Positions 27,401-39,400 of a stretch of DNA of 64,000 nt are shown here, one piece after another. The notes under the pieces are model-generated. The model saw only the letters and a program-made list of their open reading frames with translations. It ran no database searches and was not told the origin of the DNA. Source of the stretch: Ligula intestinalis (lineage: Eukaryota > Platyhelminthes > Cestoda > Diphyllobothriidea > Diphyllobothriidae); assembly GCA_036362985.1 (NCBI GenBank), contig JAYGXS010000003.1:34619275-34683274 (forward strand). Direction: 5' to 3'. The stretch's first letter is position 1. Each line of letters starts with the position of its first letter. The translations under genes were made by a program, and so were the position numbers.

Positions 27401-30400
27401 GAAGAAGAAGATTCGATCGTTGGGACAGCAATTTTATTCGCCGGACGTTTGGACATCCGTCGCAGGTTCCTCATTAGAGACATGAGTAGGAAGCAGTAGC
27501 AGAAACGCGTTTATTGCCTTAACCAGCTGTCCACATCATTGCATAATATCAGGAACGCAAAAGCAAAGTGCGCAGGTGATCAACTAGTAGCGGCAATACC
27601 ATCGCACAGAGGTGCGCCAATGTCTGGTCACTTACTGCCTCTGTCGCTGTACATTGGATATCAATTCCGACAAGAGCAGGCGAACAATCGGCTGTGGGCT
27701 TCTCAGGGCAAAAGCTCCAAAGAGGCTAGTAGGGCTCAGGAAAGGACGACTACGAGGAACGAAATGATCTCTCTTCCTGGTAAATTTCGTTTCTCTGTCA
27801 AAAAGGGCATTCCAAGATCGGGTACATTTATGCCGTCGAAGTGCCGCCAACGGTGTTCAGGTGATATGATTAGGTTAGTTATTTCTTTCTGCAGACAGCG
27901 GATCCAGACAGTCAAACGCACACAACTTGAATGGAACGGGGTCGGGAACTCAAATCCGGAACTTATGGTTTTTCTCCATTTGGAAGGTGGGCTGCAGTAT
28001 AGACGCCACTTTTTCGTAAACATCACGTTGCGAAACACTATTTACGATTTGAAAGGCAGTATGCGGTTAGAGAAGGGCTGTCCTACGACCTTCACGTGGC
28101 AAACTCTTCCTCCGCTTTACAAAAGACTGGTCTTTCTGACGGATGGAATTGTCCATCGGACGACCAAATGGTAGGAAAAGGGTCTTCTGGAGAATAAATA
28201 TGGTCTGGATATCTTGATGGTCTTTTAACTGCACATGAGTCGCATCGAAAATATTTACTGTTTTGATGCACAGACCGAATCACAGCATCAAAATTTACGC
28301 AAGAGCAAGTGTATAAAGAATCAAAAAATACGAGAGCAAAACAAGGTGAAATGCGAAACAAGTTACTCTACTTACTATGCACTGGAGACCTTGGTTTCGA
28401 GGCTCTGATGATTCTTATCGAGGTCAACAAACAGTGACGGATCAACTTTGCTGTACCACATTGGGACTGGTTGGCTCATATTACTAGAAAGAGGAACAAA
28501 AAACAATATAAGTTAGGGAATAAACGGAGCACGAGGGGTTGCTGGTCCAACAAACGGGGATGGATGAGGGTAAACAACCCGTTACACTTACACGGCGAAT
28601 GGACTGTAGCCCTCCTGCAGACCGCACACAGTGAAGTACTTGAGGGTCTGGACAACATTTCCAAAATTCACCTTCACCTGTTGTCCTGATCCCAATGTGT
28701 ATGCGGGAACATAGCCTACAAGAAAAAAAAGCCATGCATCAGGAGTCGTATATGCACACATCCATGAAAACTGCCGCAAACCAGAAGATCCTGAAGATGT
28801 TTCAGAGGCAGGAAATTTCACGAGTTAAAGATTGCAGTGTAGGACATTTCCCACAGTTAAATGAACGTAATAGCGACAATTTTGAATTGCACACAGATGC
28901 TCAAACCTGTCGATGGGAATGAATGCTAGCCGGGTCGTTAGGTAAATTAAGATAAATGCAATCAGAAATAGTAGTGAAAATTGGATTCCCAGTTGGTAAG
29001 TCTCAAGGTGAAAGGGTATTCACCGGGAAAGGTTTATGTGATATTTGACGTTTCGGGTAGTTGTCTCTTCCACCTATCTTTAGAGAGTAAATACTCTGAC
29101 TCCTAGTTCTCGCTATATAACACTTTTTTCTTCCGTGAGCGTAGTCTATCAATTCCAACCAAGCCGCTCTATGTGTCTCGCGTCTCGTCAGTAATAGAAA
29201 AACGCTTCTGTCTCCGTGTATGTCTGTCCAGATTCCCTTTTTCAAAATCTTCGTCTCTACTACTTCATGGACAAGACATCGTCTCAGATCCATCCAGTAA
29301 CCATTACTTTCAGGAATTTGACGTCAGAGGCTGTGCTCTTTCAATCCTTAAAATTGAATATGGAAAAGAGGAGATCGAGTTGATTTACCTGCCCCCGCGG
29401 CCGCTGTGTTTCAAACGTGACATGCAAAAGAAGAGACGGTTTAAGTAGCATCGTCGCCTACTACAGCTATATTCCTGGACTTGCTCCGCCTACTCGACAT
29501 CAACATGGACTTCGGCCAGTAAAAATGCTAGTTTTTCGTCAAATAATAATAACAACAGCAACATTTGCAAGCTATTCTCATTGTTTGCATATAGCTGTTA
29601 ACAGAAATGGAATCTTCTGTGGATAAATCAGGACAAACTCTAAGACGCTCCATGCCATGTAGCACAGATACCAAGACAATAAGGGAGCAAGGCTGATTTT
29701 ATCTACTATGACAGACGGAATACTGCGTCTGCACAGGTTGCGTAAAATGCACACGTCCGCTGTAAATTTTGTGGTAAATTTGGGCCCAAAAAACAAAGGA
29801 GTAAATTCGGAGAGATCCTGAGCCTTCCTAATTTTCAAAAATACGCTAAAGTTTAATTACACGCACCAATTCCTGGCTTCAGATCCTTGAAGGCAATTTC
29901 CTGGCCCATTGGGTCCATCATGATCTCACCGTTTAGGGAGAAGGCTAGAAATAAGCAAAGAGGATTTTTTTTGGCTATAGGTAGCAAAAGAAAGGGACCA
30001 CCGCCTGGTTGGCGTACGGACAAGCGCACTGCTAACTTACTGATATTTCTTTCAGTTAGATTCAGCATGCAGCCGATGACATCTCCTGGTTGACAATATT
30101 TACCGTAAGCGACGCCCTCTCTGTGATACTTCCGTGCCTATGAACAGAAGAGGCGTGAATAAGGGCAGCGTAGGTTGCCCAATATAAACTTGAAAATACT
30201 ACGTTGATGAGGCAGAAAACTTATACTTCCAGACAATTGCTGCCACATCTGTTAATATGCAGTTGAATAAGAGGTGTCGAAATTATATGTCGTCATTAAA
30301 TTTCGTTTTCTACACCACCTCTGCCTCGTTCAGATTTATTTCGGGAAAACGGTGCTTCAATAATCTCTGATTGGCAAGATGTATCAGTAATCGTCGCTTA

Positions 30401-33400
30401 TTCAGTCCCGAATCAGAGCCGGTTGGACAAAGTGAGACCTATGCTCATTCGTCTCTTGCAGTCAGGCGTCGTTAACACAAATCAGAGCAATGAAACGCCG
30501 CTTATGGATAAGAACACATGCACTCATTCCAGTGATACCTCGTGTGTTCGCGTTGCTGGATTTGCGAATTCATGGACTCAAGAAATTTTCATTGGAATCT
30601 AATTAATTTGTATCCAAGAGCCTTATCAGAAATCTGCGAAATCCTTGAAAAACCCTGCCAAATTGCTTATTTTTAATTATTGAAGTTATTTAGGGGTCCT
30701 CTTGGAGATCTCAACCCAACTAAACAGACTTAGACAAACAAAACCCAGTGGAGAGAAATTGCGAGAGCTTTGATCGTATCGGTACCAACCTGGTCGGGAG
30801 CGAATGCGTAGGAAGAGCCACGCATTCCGATCACCACATCGGGAGGTGCGAGGGCAGTGGCCCATCCAACGCGAACCATGCCGGAGGTGAGGAGCTCCAC
30901 TTCGTAGTACCTGGACAAGGCGGTGGAAGCAATTACGCAGGGTCAAGGCCAACGGAAAGCAAGCATGAAGTAGGTTAGGGGGGATCTAACTTGACCCGTT
31001 ATACATGTGCCCTTAACCGACAAAAGTAATTATTTTCCATAAATTAATGATGATATAGAATGGATTAAGAATTTCCGCCCCATTTTTGACTGTCAGATAT
31101 AAGTCAAGGCCAGGCCAGAAGGAGTGAGGGTGAAAATGTCACTTCTTCCCGTCCCGATTTTGTGATGTGTTTGACTGATGGCGGCAGGTAAGTCAAAAAT
31201 GTAAATTCCAGTCACTCCTGTGGTTATTTGTAATAGTTTATAACAGGAATAATAAGAGTGGAGGCAGCATACCAATAAAGCATTTTGATAGGCCTAACAA
31301 AAAACATTAGAATCGAAGTTTCTAAAAAAACCGCTAATTTAGTACGCGAGTAAGTGTATGGAGGTTCCTTATTTCAATCCATTTGCACGATAAACTCTGA
31401 GAACTTCTGCCTAACTGGTGACGTGATAATATTGTGAAGAGAGAAAAGCCACAGAGGTAACAGTTTCGCCTCCTGCTGCAACTTTTGGGACTTCGTCTTG
31501 GGGTAATTTTCGTTTTAAAAAACTAGCCTATGACCACCACTGTATATATTGGCCCTCCAAATGCACTCCCATTCTTCAGGCATCAGATCATCTGCCGAGG
31601 TTGAGTCATTCAACTACACTAAACATGAAGGCTGAGCAAGTCACCCAATGCATAGTCAGCACGATATGCTCGTCAATCTGGTAACTATCATTTCTGCCTT
31701 AACTGTTATCGACAGCCACCAGGGACCGCGCGCGTGGACAGAGAAGACCAGAGGTTTGAAACAGGGTTAAGTTGGACAGCAAAATTAGCGCTTAACCATT
31801 TGAGCCACAGATAACTATCTGACGGCCGCCAAGTAAAACGGTTGAAAGGGAGTGCGAGTGGCAAATCCTCCGTAGTTCTTGCAGGCGGCCGCATAGCGAT
31901 AAGTTTGTGTGATGCTCTTTGCTATTTCTTGGTTTTCGTACCATTTAGCTGAACTTCGAAAGACTTCAATTTTCAAAACGCATGCTCCGGTGGCGTAACA
32001 AGCGGTACCTTGAAAAGAACTGCTTTTCTCCTGGGCGATTCTGTAGCTATATATCACATCAGCGGCATTTGCCATTTAAATCGCCCAACCATGGGGCTAT
32101 CTAGCTCCTAAACTCTGCCTTTGTGCTCCAAACTTCAAACTTCACGACCACGCAGATATATTATCATCAACCTGTACTTCTTACCATTTGCCACGAGTCA
32201 CTGCTCTGGTGACCTGAGCTCGGTAATTCATGGTCTTCTCCTCCAAATCTCCTAAGGCGTTTTGGTTACCTAAAAACAAAACAAAAAAATCAGTGGAAAT
32301 TTGTGAGACGACCAGATTCTTCTCGTCGTTTACTCCACCCCTCTGACCAGTGCTGGCAGTCTTTGAGAGGGAGCCCTAATCAGACTCACTGTGATCGGGA
32401 GATTCGCCGGACATTGCTTCAATGGTGTAACCATAGACCAGGAGAGTTTTCACACTGTCGTAGGCCGTTTCTCTGATAGAAGGAAGGAAGTAAAGGAGGC
32501 ATAAGCCTTTTCTAAATGAGAAGCAGACAAGGGAAAGGTGTGGGTGGGGGGCGCCAGAACTCACCGATTCGCCCGTTTGATGTTGGCATTAGTCTCACTG
32601 TAGGGTACAAGGTGGGGACTGCGTTTGAGGTTGTTGTCCTGCAAATATGGGTGGAGAGAATGTGGGAATAGTTCTATGCTCACTGAAAGTAAAGCAGATG
32701 TGAACATATATACAGGCTGGAAGGGTTCTTAAGCAGGCGCCTTCTTGTTCGAAAATCTAGAGAAGAAAAATAGCTGGCTGCATAGTTGCCTACGGCTAAG
32801 TCTCTCTAGGCTCCGGAATATAAACGATCGAACCACCTCTGAATTACTGATCTGCGAGGTTACCAACTCACGTTGTAAATTGGCTCTAAGAACCAAAAGA
32901 CAATTCATCGTGTCTTTGATGATTTACAGGTGACAGTGCTAGTTTAGGTGGCGTTATTGTATGTGGTTCACTTCGAATTTGTGCCGTTCTCGATCTAGCA
33001 TACTCGTTGAACAAAACTGGCTCCTAAAACGGACTGCGCATTAGCCATGGTGAGGAGGGCTGGATTAGGAAACTTTAGGCATTGCTCCGACTGAGCAACC
33101 ATAGCAAACGCCTCACATGGCAGTGCGGTGGCGCGCCTAGATGCAGAGTCATGCCGTGACTCTTGATCCGCGGATCCAATGGCCAACCGACGTGGACAGT
33201 TTAACAGTGCCTGGGAGAGGAAACAGAGAGTCATTTTGACCCTATGCACTGCCACCGCATGGCACTCAGCGCATACTCTTAGCTGCAAAAAATCAGACAG
33301 GCTATTAAACTACCACGGTGCCCTACTGCACGTGGCTGGGAAGGCTGTCACCTGATGGCATAACTCGGTCCTCTCAAGATGGAAAGTCAGACTGTAATGG

Positions 33401-36400
33401 TGCCTATTTTATCTGAACATTATATCGCTGTAGATTATGTGCAAATCGAGATACCACAATGAAACTCGGTATGTGTGGATCCGATCGTGTTTTCCACGTG
33501 TTGTTTAGCCCTATCAGACACTGCAGCTGGGCGTGTCCTGGTAACCGAAATATGGTAGGTGTGGGAATAGGGAATGAGGTTGTTAAGGGAAAGTCTGATT
33601 AACTATAAACACCCTCGTGCGCGATTGACGAGTGCATCCATCTCACCGCTCTGGATAATCACTCCATTGTAAAAAGAGACATCTAAAATGTCCAATCTCA
33701 TCTCCGCTCATGTTGCTGAAAATTCAGCTCTAGGTCACTATGAGCTCAGCATGGAAAATGAGGTTTATGTTGCGGAAGTCAGTTTAAGCATAGCTTAATG
33801 CATGCAAAAACCCCCTATTATCGACTTAGTCGTGAGCACCATGAGAGTGCTCAGTTCGATTACGAAATTAATGGATGAGCTAATCTAGTTTGTAAAACAA
33901 CACCATGTAATTTTGTCCAACCAACCTCTGTGGGACCGTAAGTCCAGCCCTGCGTAATGCGATCTTTCGCCCAGATGTTGTGGGTATTCTCAGCCAGTTG
34001 GTCCACAAGAGCCTCGAGACGAGACGAAAGCCGAATAGCTGACAAGTCCAGAGGTTGCGGCTTGTAGCCGTTCGTTTGGATAAATCTGGATTAAGAGGAG
34101 CATTGAAATCAGTGCAGAATTGGGGGAGTGGGAGTGAGGGTGCCCAAATCGCTCATTTAGAGTTTGAACTAAATATGTGGACGCAAATGCCATGCATATG
34201 ATTAGTGATTGCATGCAGCTGGTGAACTAACGATGAGGGCAACTTGACTGTCTTCATCCGCGTGCCTTCTGGAAGGCTCTCGTAGCCAATGTTGAAGTGC
34301 AGAGCGAAAGTGGTTTTCAGCATCTCCAGAGCCATCGTCAAACTGTATTGGCGTTCGTTCTGCGGCAACTTGTCAAACAGCGTCAAGTTGGGGTGCTTTT
34401 TCAGCACGTCGTCACGTTTCTGTGTTAAAGGAAAATGGGTGGGAGGAATAGAGGAGAGGGAGGAGGTAATTAGTCCAAGGTAAACGCGTTGAACTAGGGC
34501 GAAGGGAATTGCCAACCGACTACTTTGGACGTTCAGTAACTCAAAAAGCATATAAAGGATTGAATTACTCCAGCGAGAAAAAAGTAGGATAAGCCCTGTT
34601 GCTATTCGTTCATCATGCCCAGGTCGAAATAGAAATGGGAAAAATTCGGCAAAATGGAGATTAGAGGAATGATTAAACTGAATAGGGCATGAAAGGAGAC
34701 ATACCTCACCGAAGGTCCAACCCTGCTCCAGTTTTCGCATTGCCCAGAGCTCGTGCATGTTTTCAGCCAGTTTGTCACGAATGCGCTCGACAACAACGGG
34801 GATATGAACCTAGCGAACAGAAAGAGCGAGGTTTAACTAGGTCAAGTTTTGATCATAAAGTGATGAAGCAACTGGAAAACGAACGGTTCTCGGGAAAGGA
34901 TTAACAGATGCAGGTCTTATGATGCAAAATTTAGATGTCGCTGGTAGGTGGACAAAATGGCTTTCCGTGTTATTGGTGATGCCTCTCAAAGAGGAACTAG
35001 GCAAAACTCACGCGATCTTCTGAAATAAACTTAAATGACTCAGACAATGAAAAAAATAGGAAACTGAAACTTCTAGAGGCAAGACAAGCACATTTGTTAA
35101 CGAGTTTTTAGACAATAGGATTCAGACGGTTAACGTTGACCTGTCACAGCATTCTGCTGAAAGATGTTTTCTTGCTCCTTAAATCAAATAGGTAGCTTGG
35201 GTAAGATACCTGTTTATTGCAAATAGACTATCGGCTTGGGTTAGTGTTTCGATTAAATTTAGGTAGCTGTAACGCTTACTCTCACCCCAAACCTCACTTT
35301 GATCCAGCGTTTAATTAAACTGGTCCCCATAAACGCCTCGTGTGCCGTATACGATCCTATACGTTGTCGACGAAGTGACATAAATAATAACACGTTAATT
35401 GCTACTTACGCACAGTAAGTAGCATACATTTCAAACAGTTTCATGGGGTGTTCCATTGGTGCATATTAGTTGCCTGCGCACGTATATCGCCAATGACAGT
35501 AGCTTATTGAGCACAAAGCCACTTCAGATTTCTCATCAATGTTTTACACAAACCACGACATAGTTCTGTGAGCGTTTGATACGCTTAAGCAATCACCGGA
35601 GGCGGGAGCCCCGTGCACTCACGGCAGTCGGGGAAAGGACCGCCCGGAGTACGTCACGCCCGCATGCCAGACGCCCACGCCTACGCATATGCCGTGACCC
35701 AAGAAAGCCAGACGAACACCCACATAGCAGGCGCAGTGGGCGTAGTCAAGATTATTCCAGAATGTCTGGGAGCAGGTCATACGCTAGGAATATTCTGGAA
35801 AGACCGGAGCCGTATAAATATGCCGGAGTTGACAGACTCAAGGACGACTCCGATGGACCTGCAGAACACAGAGAACCGGGCAGTCACGCGCGCCCCCAGT
35901 TTTTGTGTAAGGTTGAATAGAGTCATTGCCTATCAGGACCGCCCCTTGCCTTCTTCTATCTATTAGTCGCGTTCGAAATACCGGGCTATAACTACTGGCG
36001 ACGCCGAACTAACTGGGCTATAACAGTTTTATTCCGACCACTTTTAGTTTTTCTCACGTATAAAACTCTGATTGTGGTATTAGGGCTTTCACCGACAGTG
36101 TTCCGAAACATACTCGTTCCGTTGTGCCTTGGAACTCACTCTTGAGCCACGCCAGCAGCCGAACAGCAGCAGAATGACATTACCACTAAAGACGTGGGAG
36201 ACTGGCATAGCCCTTTCCGGCATACTAGCTGTCATCAGCTAGCCATACCCAACCCCAGGTTTTGCCCCCCCCCCCACGAAGCTCCAACAGGTGACATGTT
36301 GGTTAGAAGTCCAACTGCTTACCTAACATCACCAACAATCCCCTGTCTAACTGATCTAGAAGTCAGTTTTAAGCCGGAAATGCAACGAGATATAACTCTG

Positions 36401-39400
36401 ATAACTGGATAAAAATACATGAATACGAGACCCAAAGTAAGCCTAGAATTTATGGGCTGCAGCTCACAGCACGGCCGCAAACCTACATTGCTGGTGTTTA
36501 TGGGCTGAGGCACGTAGACATCTTGCGAGGGCATCGGCGAAGCCGAGGGTCCCGCGTAGATGGCCTTGTCCAATCGGCCGAAGGAGAAGACCGGCTCGAG
36601 ACGCAGACGTTGATTCGGTTGAATGGCATCGATGATCGGCGCGTAGCCGGCAGGCGGCCCATGTCGGAGACGACCATGAGTACCACCAAGGGCAAGCCGT
36701 GCACTGGCACGAGCCGTCATACTGACGCAGGGGTAGAAGAGACCAGTGGTATTGAAGTCCTGAAACACAGACAGTCTCAATAGGAGCGTTCTACTCAAAC
36801 GGCGGTCAAGAAATAAATATGTACCCAGGCCGAGTGCAACAATGAAGTGTGAGATGGAAATTTAGCTCATATGTTGCCCCTTTTATGTACAAGAATTCGC
36901 TAGAAACTTGGCGGAAACGAACTAAGCTACTGAATCGTCAGTCTAGTCCATAATTCAGCAGACTCAGAAAGCCAATGGTTCTATTATCAAACTTCGATAG
37001 AATTGCTACGGCAACCTTCCTGTTCCATGTAAAAGGCTGTATGTGGTCCGCTACCTCTAAGCGTTGACCGTGACAACAGTAACCATACTTTAAGAAATTT
37101 GTCAACCGCAAAGACTTTGCATAAAAATAAAAAGAGCCAATCGAAACCTATTGCTGGAGCCTACCTGGAAGTAACCCTTAACGAGGCTTCCGTTGAGATT
37201 GAACTGAATGACCGGGCCAGTGAGATCAAGCAGGCAACCAATCACGTCACCGTGTTTCAAGTGGGGCCCTTCTACAACTGCCTTGGCATAATTGGGGTCC
37301 TTTGCTTCCTCGGGAGTGGGATAGACCGCCAATTTCCGTTTGCCACCGGTCCATAAGTACCGACCATCGAAGCCAAAACTGTAGAAGTCGTCACCGAGAC
37401 TGATGCCGCCCCAACCCGGTCCGCCAACGGGATGCGGCAGGTACCCGTCCGTGTTGCACCAACCGACCCTGATAGTTGCAGGCTGATGCGAAACGGTTTC
37501 CAGGGCGTCAACAAAAACTTCAAAGTACCACTTGGTGTACATTGCTCCGCCCTAAATGGAAGAAGGATGGCATATTAGACCATCCAATACAAAAGGAAAA
37601 TCAAATAGAATAGAAAACTGGAAGCAGAGGACGTGTCAAGACCGTCGTAGTATCTACATTTTCATGTGGAAGACCTTACTGCTAAAGTCGTGCTTTGGTG
37701 GAAGAGGGCGATGGTACAGTGCAGGGGTTTTTCAAAGCCTGCGATTGCTTTTTGGTCTACCTACTGGTTACCCAACAGGTCCACTGATTGCGGATAGAAG
37801 AATAGTCTTCTTGGGGCTGGATGCGAAAAAAACAGATTCCAGGTCTGAAAAGCTAGCCCTCACGGACTTACAGTGGTAGGTCCACGTGGATATGGGGAGT
37901 CTGCAGTGTATTCTATCGACTGCTCTATAAAATGTCCAGAGTCAAATAACACACCGGTGGCAGGGCAATCGTAACCAAAGTTGCGAAGAGGATTGACGAA
38001 GAGGAAGCATAACTCAAGTGTTTCAATTATTGTTTAAAGGGCTGACTCGCCATTCAAGCGAACCCAACTTGTCTTCAACCGCGACTACTGCTGCAGTAAC
38101 CATGCCAAATGACACATCCGGAGTTCTGCTAGTGCGTAGAATGAAATATATTCACCCTGATTGGTCGTTGGACGGAAGAGAAAACCGCAAACTTCATGCG
38201 ATACTGCGAGGACTCCTCCACTCCCTCTAAACACTGAGTTTAATCATGCAATTATGTTGGCAATGCAGGACAAACATTGATTGCATTTCCGAGCTGACTT
38301 TGCCAATTCATGGCTTGCGCAGTAGCGAGCCTCCAGAGTGCAATAACTGCTTTCACCTCTGCCACAGTAGAGTATTTAATAATTCTGGTTAGAATGGTGC
38401 AAACGCCTTAATAGATTACTCCGAAGTTTAATCTCCTGCGTGCTATGGTACTCAACAGCACAGTTGTTGTGATGTACAGCACCAAAACCGGCCACTAGGG
38501 ATATGCAGAAGGAGGCTTTCACAAGAAATGGGAATGCATTTTTGCTGCACAGAGGGGGATATACGAAGCGAGATCTTGTAACTGCGGTGCAAGAAAACCC
38601 TCAGTCAAGATTAAAGGATTAACCAAGTGAACCGTTGGGTAGGGAAAAGCAACTACTTCAAAAATTTCATTCTCATCCAGTATTCAACAGATTGTCCCGT
38701 ACAAAATATGTAGTCCAACTGAAGACTTGGAAGAAAACGCTAAACAGACTCAATGCTGGGCCTTCGAAGCCGGCAGTAAGAGTAACTCCACTTCTGTTTT
38801 GTGAATGTTCGACCATGATTCAGACTACAGATTGTTCACAGGACAAGACTAGTGAGAAAGCATGGTGTTGGCCGGTTCAAATTTTATGCCACCGTCTAAC
38901 TAACTCCAACACCTTTTTTTCTTTGTTTAAGAAAACTGCTTTGAAATGCATTCAATTGACCCGATTGTGAAATACGTGGCGGTCCCAGTGGGATTCGGAC
39001 CTACACCGGCAAGGGTAGGCATGACTACAGCCAATGCTCTAGCTCCACCGGGAGTCGCAAATTTCATCATATTTGGGTCAATTTACCCGTCCAGCCTACT
39101 ACAACGTATGAGATCCACCAAAACTAATACGGTATGCTGACTAACCAAACAGGATTTCCTAAGTAATCAATATAGCATTCACCAGATAACTACCAAGCAC
39201 ACTTTATTATTAGGAAATGAAATAAAATGAAGTATTTCATCCAGGTGTTACCTTGAGAAGGGGAGGGAGGGAGTTGGCCAGAGATGTGTACTGCCCTGGC
39301 GTTGGAGAATAAACTCTACCTGAATGCACCGACTACAGTGCAGATCAATTCTTTTACGTCCCTTTGGATCGCCAACTGGGGCATGCGGTACGTAAACTTG

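Noticed and set aside
27539..28174. Plus-strand open frame of 211 codons inside an RyR intron
   Set aside because: No recognisable motif, no splice or promoter context, and it runs antisense to a candidate RyR exon. Probably a chance or mirror frame.
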